DNA of 17,586 bases, taken from contig JAEDMF010000018.1 of NCBI GenBank assembly GCA_016303175.1, positions 1-17,586 of the forward strand, given 5' to 3'. Below the pieces are notes generated by a model that worked only from the letters and a program-made list of their open reading frames with translations, ran no database searches and was not told the origin of the DNA. The DNA is from Bacteroidales bacterium. GTDB lineage: Bacteria > Bacteroidota > Bacteroidia > Bacteroidales > UBA932. Shown one piece after another: positions 6,884 to 15,578 of the stretch. A program made the position numbers and the translations under genes. The stretch's first letter is position 1; each line of letters starts with the position of its first letter.

Positions 6884-9555
6884 TCTGTCTTCTTAACCTT
6901 GAACTTGTATATCAGACGTACTAGAAAGTAGCGGTTGTAGCCATTGAACAGACTGATGCTGCGATTGGACTGGGAGAAGGAACGGGTGAGGTTAGGGAGT
7001 TGACCGAGGGTGTCGTAGGCATTGATGGAGAGTATGAGCTTGTTGCGCAGGAAGGGTTGGGATATGGAGGCGTTCAGCACATTGTAATTGCGGTTCAGTT
7101 CGCTTACAGCCTCACCGCGATAGCCCCTCTGGAGCAGGAAGGAGTAGTCCAGGCTGATGCGCATCTTCCACGGACATACGGCATTCAGTTTGATTCCTGT
7201 TGCAAATGAGTATGGCATTTGGTTCATTTCCTTGCGCAGAGTTGATGTCTCGCTGGTCAGGTCGGCACTGATGTTGGCAATGACTTCCAGCCAGGAATTG
7301 CGCCACTGCACGTCCAGAGACTCTTTCAGCATTGCCCTGCGCATTGTGTTGGTGTCGGTGACCCGGGTGCTGGAGTCATATAGGTAGTTGTTCGTGTTGA
7401 AGAAGTCGAAGCTGGCGTGCTGTACCAGGGTGAATCCTAGGGGAAGAAGTTGGTTGTAGGCCATCGAGGCCTGTGCGTTCCAGTTGCCGTTTATGTTGTA
7501 GGGCGTGGTAATGGTGCCTCCTGTCTGCTCGTCGTAAACTGTCATATTGCTGACGCTGTTTTCCAATATTTTGGCCCTTGCATTGACCACCACGCTGTTG
7601 TTGTGAGCGGCGTTGCTCACATTGTAGGAAAGGTCTATTTTGTGGGTATATACGGGTAGCAGGTCCGCATTTCCGTTGTGGATATAGAGAGGGTTGGTGC
7701 CGTTGCTGACGGGCAGCAGGTTGTACATCGAGGGAGCGGAGGCGTAGGCATTGTAGCTCAGCGAAAGGCGCTCGGTCTTCTTGGGGCGGTACACGAAGTT
7801 CAGGTTGGGGGACACGAAGAAGGCTTTCTTGCGTATGCATTGTTGCACTCCATTTTCATCGTGGAAGTTCATCCACGAGAATTGCGGACTCAGGCGCACG
7901 CCGGCAGTAAGGTTGATCTTCTTGCGGTTGTAACGCATATTGACGCTGAAGTAGTTGTTGAGCAGGGTGTATTTGCCTTCAGTGCTGATGTCGTTCAAAA
8001 TGAAGTCGAGGTAGTTCTGGGGTAGAGCTTGCTGTACGCTCCAATCCGTACCTGCCGCCGTGCTTGCCGCTTTTGTGTCATATACGTTGCGAACGGAGGT
8101 TTTCAGTACGTACTGGCTGTAGATTATGCCTTGGATGAAGAAGCCCTTGCCGAGAGGTTCGCTGTATGAAAGTTGGATGCTCGCGCTCGGAGAAGAGTTT
8201 GCCGCATCTACGAAAACCTTGCGTGTAGTCTCACTGCTTTTATATATGGTGTGATAGCTTTGGCCGTCCTTGTCCATATTGCCGTAAAACGACGGAGTGA
8301 GACTGAGTGATAGACTGCGTCCCCTCTTTTCTCCGACATTGCGGAAGGTGGCAATCATTCCAAGGGATGCCGCGAATATGCTTTGGCTTAATTTGCTGTA
8401 GTTGTCAACCCCGCTTTTCCACTGCTGCTTCATATTGGTGTTGTCGCCCCAGCTATGGCTGAAGTTGTCGTTGTTGGTGTACTTGAAGGACGGTTTTACA
8501 AGCAAGCTGAATTTCCTGCTGGGCGTCCATTCTATCCTTGCCTCGAACTTGGGTACATTTGCCATATTGAGTGCGGCGGTCTGTCCCTCATAGCCCGTGA
8601 TGCCTCCCGCGTATATCCTTTCCACACTTCTGGTACTCTGCAGGTCGCGGTTGTTGCCGCTGTAGTGGACGCTCGCGTCTATTTTAAGTTTGGAAGAGTT
8701 TTTGGCATAGTTCAGACCGAGTTCCCTTTTGTGGGCATCACCTCCGCCGCCTCCTCCGAGTTGGTTGCGGCTGGCATTGTTGATGTTTATGGTGCCGTTG
8801 ATATTGTTGAAGTTGCCCAGGATTGCGACCTGTTTGCCCTTGTCAATCTTGCTCAGGTTTGCCTTGCCGACATAGCGGTTGTGCAGGCCGTAGGCTCCGG
8901 TCAGGTTGCCCGTCCATCCTCCCATCACGTTCTTCTTTATCTTCAGGTCCAGCACGGTCTCCCTTTCCCCGTCATCTATGCCGGTAAGACGGGTGAAGTC
9001 CGACTCCCGCTCGTAGGCATTCACTTTGGCCACGATGTCTGCCGAAATGTTCTGCATTCCCGTCTTGATGTCCCCTGCAAAGAAACGCTGGCCGTTCACC
9101 AGCAGCTGTTTGACTTCCTTGCCGTGGAGTGTCACTACTCCGTTTTCAATGTTCAGCCCCGGAATGCGGCGGAGTATGTCTTCCAGCATTGCATCTTCGG
9201 CCAGACGGTAGGCCGCCGGGTTGTATTCGACCGTATCTTCCACTACCTTGACCGGTGTGGCCGCGGCAACCACGATGGAATTGTTGAGCTGACGTACAAT
9301 TATTCCGCTGTCGGCCTTGGCAAGACTGTCCGCCAGAACCCGGGTGTCCTTTTTGCCATTGCTGCCTTCCGGGCTTGTCCTGCCGTCGCTGGCTGCTGGG
9401 TGTACTTCTGGCGTTTTGCCTTTGCCGGCGGTCTGATTTTGGGCAAAGCCAGCCCAACAGCAGGACAACAGCAAGGCGCAGCAGATGAAAGGCAACATCC
9501 GCCCCGGGCCTTTCCAACCCGTATCTTTCGCCTTTTGTACCTTTTGTCCGGTCAT
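6880..9555 (-). CDS. TonB-dependent-receptor-like outer-membrane beta-barrel protein
   Basis: An 891-residue outer-membrane protein. I chose the ATG at 9555, not the in-frame ATG at 9612, because a perfect -7 element lies at 9576-9583, leaving the longer start upstream of transcription. The signal peptide is hydrophobic around residues 20-38 (LPFICCALLLSCCWAGFAQ). Residues about 40-95 are a polar Gly/Lys/Ser/Pro-rich stretch, in the place where many Bacteroidota receptors carry a carboxypeptidase-regulatory-like domain. A plug-like domain follows (about 100-215: AMLEDILRRIPGLNIENG, KQLLVNGQRFFAGD). The remainder is a Tyr/Asn-rich beta-strand pattern ending RYFLVRLIYKFKVKKTD, so the terminal aromatic strand is followed by a short charged tail. 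Plug plus barrel resembles the outer-membrane beta-barrel family often grouped with TonB receptors. Substrate unknown; no SusD partner is adjacent. Confidence 0.8.
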   Translation of the reverse strand: MTGQKVQKAKDTGWKGPGRMLPFICCALLLSCCWAGFAQNQTAGKGKTPEVHPAASDGRTSPEGSNGKKDTRVLADSLAKADSGIIVRQLNNSIVVAAATPVKVVEDTVEYNPAAYRLAEDAMLEDILRRIPGLNIENGVVTLHGKEVKQLLVNGQRFFAGDIKTGMQNISADIVAKVNAYERESDFTRLTGIDDGERETVLDLKIKKNVMGGWTGNLTGAYGLHNRYVGKANLSKIDKGKQVAILGNFNNINGTININNASRNQLGGGGGGDAHKRELGLNYAKNSSKLKIDASVHYSGNNRDLQSTRSVERIYAGGITGYEGQTAALNMANVPKFEARIEWTPSRKFSLLVKPSFKYTNNDNFSHSWGDNTNMKQQWKSGVDNYSKLSQSIFAASLGMIATFRNVGEKRGRSLSLSLTPSFYGNMDKDGQSYHTIYKSSETTRKVFVDAANSSPSASIQLSYSEPLGKGFFIQGIIYSQYVLKTSVRNVYDTKAASTAAGTDWSVQQALPQNYLDFILNDISTEGKYTLLNNYFSVNMRYNRKKINLTAGVRLSPQFSWMNFHDENGVQQCIRKKAFFVSPNLNFVYRPKKTERLSLSYNAYASAPSMYNLLPVSNGTNPLYIHNGNADLLPVYTHKIDLSYNVSNAAHNNSVVVNARAKILENSVSNMTVYDEQTGGTITTPYNINGNWNAQASMAYNQLLPLGFTLVQHASFDFFNTNNYLYDSSTRVTDTNTMRRAMLKESLDVQWRNSWLEVIANISADLTSETSTLRKEMNQMPYSFATGIKLNAVCPWKMRISLDYSFLLQRGYRGEAVSELNRNYNVLNASISQPFLRNKLILSINAYDTLGQLPNLTRSFSQSNRSISLFNGYNRYFLVRLIYKFKVKKTD

Positions 9556-9575
9556 CTCAGTGCCTGTCGAAAACA

Positions 9576-9583
9576 CAAATATA
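9576..9583 (-). promoter_or_regulatory. Bacteroidota -7 element for the outer-membrane barrel gene
   Basis: Read on the minus strand this is TATATTTG, a perfect TAnnTTTG and the same octamer as in front of greA. It lies 20 bases upstream of the ATG at 9555, which implies a very short leader. No clear -33 TTTG is seen 19-21 bases upstream. Confidence 0.5.
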
Positions 9584-9619
9584 ATAATTCTTGATGATCT
9601 TCCACCCTGCATTCCCGCA

Positions 9620-9688
9620 TCAACACATAACGAGGCTACGCTTACCCGGAGTGTCGATGCCGTGGGCGTTGTTGATGAGGATTTTCAT
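9620..9688 (-). pseudogene. Remnant of an N-acetylmuramoyl-L-alanine amidase gene (first ~18 codons)
   Basis: On the minus strand an ATG at 9688 opens a 22-codon frame containing NNAHGIDTPGKRS, ending in TGA at 9620-9622. This matches the start of Amidase_3-type N-acetylmuramoyl-L-alanine amidases carried by Bacteroidales prophages and mobile elements, which I recall as MKILIDNGHG-xx-TPGKRSP; the His of the NGHG motif is the first zinc ligand. After KRS the similarity stops and the frame ends within four codons, so only the 5' tip of a gene of about 150-180 codons remains. It lies in the gap between the barrel gene and the divergent AlbA_2 gene and suggests a deletion or insertion junction near 9632. 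Identification rests on a short motif. Confidence 0.55.
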
Positions 9689-9693
9689 AGGTG

Positions 9694-9786
9694 TTTTTCG
9701 TTTGGGTTTCTGAGTGTAAGTGACGAAAAATCAGGGAGAAACGCAAGTTGTGAGAGGTTTATTTCACCGGCTCAAGGCTTTTTCGT
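9694..9786. repeat. Three TTTTTCGT boxes in the divergent intergenic region
   Basis: TTTTTCGT occurs at 9694-9701, inverted (ACGAAAAA) at 9723-9730, and again direct at 9779-9786, where its last T is the first base of the -7 element TAGATTTG of the downstream gene. The first two form an inverted repeat with a 21-base spacer. Positions in front of a gene for a predicted DNA-binding protein suggest operator sites, possibly autoregulatory. The motif is AT-rich, so chance occurrence is not excluded. Confidence 0.35.
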
Positions 9787-9793
9787 AGATTTG
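9762..9793 (+). promoter_or_regulatory. Promoter of the AlbA_2/HATPase gene
   Basis: TAGATTTG at 9786-9793 matches the Bacteroidota -7 consensus TAnnTTTG perfectly. TTTC at 9762-9765, one base off the -33 consensus TTTG, is separated from it by 20 bases, the usual spacing. The ATG at 9815 follows 21 bases after the -7 element. Confidence 0.55.
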
Positions 9794-9814
9794 CATGGAT
9801 GAATAATTGACGCT

Positions 9815-11473
9815 ATGGTTGATAACGAAATATACAGTGAGTTGCTGGACCAGATGATTGAGCGAAACCGGAAGGAGAACCGATTCCTTGAGTTCAAAAG
9901 CAATTATCAAGACGCCCAGCATCTTGGAGAGTACATTTCTGCCTTGTCAAACGGGGCCTGTCTGGACCGTCAGGATTATGGGTATCTGTTCTTCGGGGTG
10001 GAAGATGAAACGTTGGCCATCAAGGGCACCACGTTTGACGTGACCAAACTGAAAGCGAAGGGGAACCAGGCGTTGTCACTATATCTGAAATTGTACATTG
10101 ATCCGAAGATTGATTTCCGTTTTGAAGATTTTTTCTATCACGGGAAGGAACGGATTGTAGTGATGATTGTTCCAGCGGCGTTGGGGCAGCCCACCTGTTG
10201 TATGGGTGTGCCGTATATCCGGATAGACAGTCACGTAACATCATTGGCCCCTTATCTGGATTGGCTTAGGGAGATTTACAACAGCGGTCATGACTGGACG
10301 GCCGAGGTGGTTCCAGAAGCGACATTGAAGGATTTGGATGCCGAAGCCATCATGGAGGCACGTGCCGGGTTTAAGGAGCGTTTCCCGAAGCGGGCTAAGG
10401 AGTGTGACTCTTGGGATGATAAGACTTTTCTTGACAGGGCGAAGTTGACTTATGACGGCAAGATTACCCGGACAACACTTCTGCTTGTGGGTAAGGAGGA
10501 GAGCGCTCATTTTCTGGAACACATCTGCCAGCTTGTATGGAAACTCCAAACAAAGACGGAGACAGCCGGGGAGATTTTCACCATTCCGTACGTGCTTGCG
10601 ACAAGCCAGCTTCAGAAGAAAATACGAAATTATCGGTTTAAGATATATCGTGACGATAAACTCATCCCTGCGGAGGTTTGGAAGTACGACGAGGAAATGG
10701 TGCTTGAAGCTCTCCACAATTGTATTGCGCATCAGCAGTTCGAGCGCAATTCAAGGGTCGTGGTTACTGAGTCAGAGAACGAGCTGACGTTCTGGAATGC
10801 CGGCGGTTTCTTTGATGGGTCATATGAGGATTATGTGCTGGGAACCAAAACGCCCAAGCGGTATAGGAATCCCTTCCTGGCCCAGGCGATGGTGAATATC
10901 AAGATGATTGACACGCAGGGGCTTGGCATCCATACTATGTTTCAGAAGCAGCGTGAACGTTATCTGCCCATGCCGGAATATGACTTATCCGACCCCGGTG
11001 CGGTGACGCTGACCATTCCAGGAAGTGTTTTGGATATGGATTACAGCCTGATGCTCATTAAGAACACAGAGCTTGACCTTGGAACGGCCATCCTGCTGGA
11101 CCGCGTACAGAAGCACAAACCCATAACGGCAGAGGCGGTGAAGATGCTCCGCAGCAGGAACTTGGTGGAAGGAAGAAAAAATGCGCTGATTGTGGCTAAA
11201 TCCATTGCCCAGGCCACGGCGCAGGAGGCCGACTATACCCGGGCAAAGGGCTTCTCGGACGAATTCTGCATGGATTTGATTGAGAAGGCGGTAAATGAAC
11301 ACGACAATATGACCCGCTCCAAATTGGAGCTATTGTTGTTCCCGTACCTGCCCGATGTCCTTACGGAGAGTCAGAAGAGCAGCAAGGTAGGCTACTTGCT
11401 TACCAAAATGAGAAAAGATGGTCGCATTCACCCCGCTGCAGGGAAAGTATGGACTCCGGGGCCAGAAAATTAA
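9815..11473 (+). CDS. AlbA_2 (Schlafen-type) DNA-binding protein with HATPase_c_4-like domain
   Basis: A 552-residue protein of the COG2865 kind (transcriptional-regulator or RecG-like ATP-binding proteins). The N-terminal AlbA_2 domain (about 10-150) shows ENRFLEFKSN (21-30) and DYGYLFFGVEDE (54-65). A middle GHKL-ATPase-like region (about 285-405) shows EALHNCIAHQQFERNSRVVV (298 onward), FWNAGGFFDG, and RNPFLAQAMVNIKMIDTQGLGI. The C-terminal ~130 residues look helical and winged-helix-like (KHKPITAEAVKMLRSRNLVEG; VGYLLTKMRKDGRI). Members are presumed regulators, but their targets are mostly unknown. It is monocistronic, has its own promoter and is flanked by broken gene remnants on both sides, which suggests an accessory insertion. 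Its TAA overlaps the first of four TTAAGCGAA-like boxes. A role in defence or in controlling a mobile element is possible but not shown. Confidence 0.78.
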   Translation: MVDNEIYSELLDQMIERNRKENRFLEFKSNYQDAQHLGEYISALSNGACLDRQDYGYLFFGVEDETLAIKGTTFDVTKLKAKGNQALSLYLKLYIDPKIDFRFEDFFYHGKERIVVMIVPAALGQPTCCMGVPYIRIDSHVTSLAPYLDWLREIYNSGHDWTAEVVPEATLKDLDAEAIMEARAGFKERFPKRAKECDSWDDKTFLDRAKLTYDGKITRTTLLLVGKEESAHFLEHICQLVWKLQTKTETAGEIFTIPYVLATSQLQKKIRNYRFKIYRDDKLIPAEVWKYDEEMVLEALHNCIAHQQFERNSRVVVTESENELTFWNAGGFFDGSYEDYVLGTKTPKRYRNPFLAQAMVNIKMIDTQGLGIHTMFQKQRERYLPMPEYDLSDPGAVTLTIPGSVLDMDYSLMLIKNTELDLGTAILLDRVQKHKPITAEAVKMLRSRNLVEGRKNALIVAKSIAQATAQEADYTRAKGFSDEFCMDLIEKAVNEHDNMTRSKLELLLFPYLPDVLTESQKSSKVGYLLTKMRKDGRIHPAAGKVWTPGPEN

Positions 11474-11600
11474 GTGAAGTTTCAACGAAAAACGCTGAAA
11501 ATTTAAGCGAACTTTTGGGCTGTTTTGATTGCGAAACGGCCTCCTGCGCACTTGGAGGCCGAAAAATTAAGCGAACTTTAAGAAAAGATTAAGCGAAATC
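11466..11600. repeat. Four degenerate TTAAGCGAAcTTT boxes downstream of the AlbA_2 gene
   Basis: The core TTAAGYGAA occurs at 11470-11478, 11503-11511, 11567-11575 and 11589-11597, each preceded by an A-rich stretch and mostly followed by nTTT. Start-to-start spacings are 33, 64 and 22 bases, near 3, 6 and 2 helical turns, as expected for protein-binding boxes on one face. In another reading each box encodes LSE followed by L, V or I. Linkers such as KLSEKLSE occur in AlbA_2-type proteins, so the array may instead be decayed coding repeat. The first box contains the stop codon of the gene. Confidence 0.55.
11537..11561. other. Perfect 8-bp stem-loop between TTAAGCGAA boxes
   Basis: CGGCCTCC (11537-11544) pairs exactly with GGAGGCCG (11554-11561) around a nine-base loop. 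It lies 64 bases after the AlbA_2 stop codon, preceded by AAA and followed by AAAAATT. It could end the AlbA_2 transcript, but there is no U-tract after it on the plus strand, and only TTTC after it on the minus strand, so the terminator call is weak. Confidence 0.4.
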
Positions 11601-11781
11601 TGCGATTTTTCCATAGCGTTATGAAGAAGTCTTGAACCACTTCTTCTGTGTCCATCCGATTCTTCGTATATACACAACTTTACCTGCAAAGCGGTTCATA
11701 ATAGATTTTGAACAAGGCCTGAAAATTTTCGAGGTATCCATTTTCTTTGAAGGCATGCCATATGGAATCTGAGAATTTCAT
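11598..11781 (-). pseudogene. Remnant of an ECF (FecI-like) sigma factor gene with in-frame stop
   Basis: On the minus strand, from an ATG at 11781, the frame reads ...ENFQALFKIYYEPLCR, then TAA (11680-11682), then continues in the same frame SCVYTKNRMDTEEVVQDFFITLWKNR. These two pieces match sigma region 2 of Bacteroidota ECF factors, typically LF-x-YY-PLCR-(Y/F)A followed by D-E-x-VQ-x-FF-x-LW-x-NR. The stop sits where Y or F is expected, so one base change could explain it. Similarity ends near 11598, just where the TTAAGCGAA boxes begin; region 4 is missing. The gene is therefore nonsense-mutated and 3'-truncated. It lies downstream of clpB on the same strand. The rest of the 374-base gap (11474-11847) holds the boxes and hairpins listed separately. 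Confidence 0.62.
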
Positions 11782-11789
11782 ATACGCTC

Positions 11790-11826
11790 GACGGCCGCGG
11801 GCATTGTCATCTGACCCGCGACCGTC
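11790..11826 (-). terminator. Strong hairpin after clpB
   Basis: GACGGCCGCGGG (11790-11801) and CCCGCGACCGTC (11815-11826) form a 12-bp stem with a 13-base loop. On the minus-strand RNA the single non-Watson-Crick position is a G-U wobble, whereas on the plus strand it would be a C-A mismatch, so the structure favours the minus strand. It lies 21 bases after the clpB stop codon. There is no U-run, so it may be a terminator of unusual form or a 3'-end stabilising structure. Confidence 0.5.
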
Positions 11827-11847
11827 TGCAAAAATATCAAGGATTAT

Positions 11848-13896
<2,049 letters not shown>

Positions 13897-13942
13897 AATT
13901 TCGTCTCCTTTTCGACCGACAAACGGCAATTAGTATTCCTTT

Positions 13943-13960
13943 TGCCAAATGTCTGCCAAA
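13943..13960 (-). promoter_or_regulatory. Direct repeat TTTGGCA in front of clpB
   Basis: On the minus strand TTTGGCA occurs twice (13954-13960 then 13943-13949) separated by GACA, an 11-base period or one helical turn. It lies 47-64 bases upstream of the clpB start, in the only gap where a clpB promoter could be. This could be an activator or repressor site, or the TTTG of either copy could serve as a -33 element. I see no good TAnnTTTG -7 element, so the promoter itself is unresolved. No CIRCE element is present. Confidence 0.35.
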
Positions 13961-13981
13961 GTGTCAGTCGGAGACAGGAAT

Positions 13982-15409
13982 TCAAGCGCGCTTGCAGGCC
14001 AGAAGCAGTTTCTGCCCGTCAGTGGTGGTGACGCCGAAGATGTGGATGTTGCCGCCGGAGTGTACTCCCAAGCGCTGGCGCAGCTGGTCCGAGCGCATCA
14101 TTATGCCTTTTGCGCTGACTTCCGCCCGTGGGTATTTTTTGCCGAAGCTTTTGATGTTGCTTCCTGTGAGGGATGCGATTTCCAGAATACGGAAACATTT
14201 GCCGAAGTGGGTGCAGGCGCCGCGTGTCCCGTCGGAGCCTTGCGTGGTGTCAGTGCAGGCTGGAGTTCCTGAGTCATGCTTGGCTTCAGCAGCCTGTTCT
14301 GCTTCGACGCAGGCTGGAGTTGTCGTGGCGTGCCCGGTTTCAGCGCTTTGCTTGTTCTCAGCGTCCTTCCCGGCTTCATTGCTTGTCGCCTGTTCAGCAC
14401 TGTCAATGAGGTAAAGGTGGCAGTTGGGGGCAAACTTTTTCATATTGAAACGCTCGCAGATGAGAGCGTAGGCTCCGGTTTTCATAAGGGCGGCGCCAGG
14501 CTCGAAAATCAGAGCGCCTTCCTTGAGACTGTCTCCGGCAATATATGTCACGCAGGCTTCCTTTTCCTGTGAACTGGTGAAGCTGAAACTTGCCCCGCCG
14601 TCGCAGCCTCCGGCCACAATCAGCGGTTCAGGAGCATCTTCCGCCGCACGCCCGATTACGCACAGCAGTTCCTTGCACTCGCCGCCGTGTCCTACGATAT
14701 GGACTTGGCGGAGCGCTCCTCCCAACCTTGACGCCAGCATAGTTATGTCGGCCATAGGCGAGATTTTGACAAGCAGGAGAGGGCAGAGTTCCAGCAGAGA
14801 GGGGAGCAGGGTCATAATGTTGGGACTGCAATCCTCCAGCAGAAAGACTTTCTTGCCTTCAGCACTCCGACGGGCCGGATCCATATATATCAGCGTCGGA
14901 GCGAAAAGGCGCAGTTTTTCAAGCATCTGTACGCTGTCTGCATCAATGGCGCTGAATTCCACGTTGTCCACTCCGAGCCGTGCGAAATTCCTCTGAACGG
15001 CCTTCGAAAGTTCCGTATTCCTTTCATTGTGCAACACCTTGCCGAACAGCTTGCTGAAATGCCAGGCATCCACCCCTAGCCCTCCGGTAAGGTCCGCCAC
15101 AGCAAAATTCAGGCGCGTATTCCGACAATCCGTCAATTTTTCTTCTGTTTCCTTTGCCCCGTCTTCCTTCTGGCAGCTCGTCAACATTTCTTCCATCTCC
15201 TTCCCAAATTCCGGTGACCCTCCTTCGCGGCAGAGGGATAGGGCGAGATTTGCCTTATAGCGAGCCGTGGCCGAGGAGGAGCACTGTTCCAGATTGAGGG
15301 AAGAGGGTATGAGGATGTCCGTTCCAGCCCATTCCGGCACCTTTTCTTCCAGTTTCCTGGACGAGTCAGTGTGCATCTGCCGCAATATTTCAGCAAAGGT
15401 TTTTCCCAT
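13982..15409 (-). CDS. Class I SAM-dependent methyltransferase with C-terminal THUMP-like domain
   Basis: A 475-residue protein. The SAM-binding motif is DLTGGLGVDAWHFSK (106-120) and the conserved family motif is MDPARR followed by LEDCSPN (176-197). The tail after about residue 403 (FRILEIASLTGSNIK, FGKKYPRAEVSAKGI, SGGNIHIFGVTT) matches the THUMP_like domain (PF18096) found with this methyltransferase in Bacteroidota. An RNA substrate is likely by analogy but not shown. The ATG at 15409 is preceded by AGGAG at eight bases, better than the in-frame ATG at 15457. Two regions look expanded: residues 71-96, with EMEEMLTSCQ and ETEEKLTDCR 16 residues apart, and 336-402, an Ala/Thr/Glu-rich insert built of 18-residue repeats splitting the THUMP-like region. 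clpB lies downstream on the same strand and could share the transcript. Confidence 0.8.
   Translation of the reverse strand: MGKTFAEILRQMHTDSSRKLEEKVPEWAGTDILIPSSLNLEQCSSSATARYKANLALSLCREGGSPEFGKEMEEMLTSCQKEDGAKETEEKLTDCRNTRLNFAVADLTGGLGVDAWHFSKLFGKVLHNERNTELSKAVQRNFARLGVDNVEFSAIDADSVQMLEKLRLFAPTLIYMDPARRSAEGKKVFLLEDCSPNIMTLLPSLLELCPLLLVKISPMADITMLASRLGGALRQVHIVGHGGECKELLCVIGRAAEDAPEPLIVAGGCDGGASFSFTSSQEKEACVTYIAGDSLKEGALIFEPGAALMKTGAYALICERFNMKKFAPNCHLYLIDSAEQATSNEAGKDAENKQSAETGHATTTPACVEAEQAAEAKHDSGTPACTDTTQGSDGTRGACTHFGKCFRILEIASLTGSNIKSFGKKYPRAEVSAKGIMMRSDQLRQRLGVHSGGNIHIFGVTTTDGQKLLLACKRA
14255..14362 (-). repeat. 54-bp tandem duplication inside the methyltransferase gene
   Basis: Two imperfect 54-base units (14309-14362 and 14255-14308) encode AENKQSAETGHATTTPAC and VEAEQAAEAKHDSGTPAC. 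On the plus strand both units begin with the exact 13-mer GCAGGCTGGAGTT, at 14255 and 14309. A weaker third unit may lie further toward 14400. The unit length is a multiple of three, so the reading frame is kept. Confidence 0.7.
15122..15199 (-). repeat. 48-bp degenerate duplication near the methyltransferase N-terminus
   Basis: EMEEMLTSCQ (residues 71-80) and ETEEKLTDCR (87-96) are 16 codons apart. On the plus strand the units share GTCAA followed by TTTCTTC, with GTCAA at 15132 and 15180. The segment lies just before the SAM-binding domain and looks like a local expansion. Confidence 0.5.
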
Positions 15410-15528
15410 AATGGCAACTCCTAATAGCAACTCCGGAGGGAAGAACTGCCCGTGCAATGGCGTCCTATGGTCGTCCTATCCCGATAAATCCACGGCGAAT
15501 TTACGATTTTTTCCGTTCAGGCATTAAC

Positions 15529-15559
15529 TTTGACGGAATATTGGTGTCTTATATGTGTT
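15529..15559 (+). promoter_or_regulatory. Possible promoter of the ECF sigma operon
   Basis: TTTG at 15529-15532 is a perfect -33 element. After 19 bases comes TATGTGTT (15552-15559), which matches only the TA and two other positions of TAnnTTTG. A poor -7 element would fit a promoter that needs help or is read by an alternative sigma factor, possibly the encoded one. The same 169-base gap (15410-15578) carries TAAATTCG on the minus strand (15496-15503), one base off TAnnTTTG, as a candidate for the methyltransferase. Confidence 0.3.
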
Positions 15560-15578
15560 TTGAGCATTTGAAAGAGGT

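Noticed and set aside
8455..9594. 379-codon open frame antisense to the barrel gene
   Set aside because: It mirrors the codon pattern of the real minus-strand gene, whose translation shows signal peptide, plug and barrel features; the antisense protein has no recognisable motif.
9485..9802. 105-codon plus-strand frame before the AlbA_2 gene
   Set aside because: It runs through the barrel signal peptide region, the amidase remnant and the promoter, with no motif and no start signal.
11330..11551. 73-codon minus-strand frame across the AlbA_2 stop
   Set aside because: It overlaps the real 3' end of the AlbA_2 gene and the repeat boxes and shows no family similarity.
11466..11600. CRISPR array
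   Set aside because: The boxes are short (9-13 bases), degenerate and unevenly spaced; there is no repeat-spacer structure or cas gene.
11623..11646. GAAGAAGT...ACTTCTTC inverted repeat as a terminator
   Set aside because: The perfect 8-bp stem falls on the codons of EEVVQDFF in the sigma remnant and has no T-run, so it is explained by old coding sequence.
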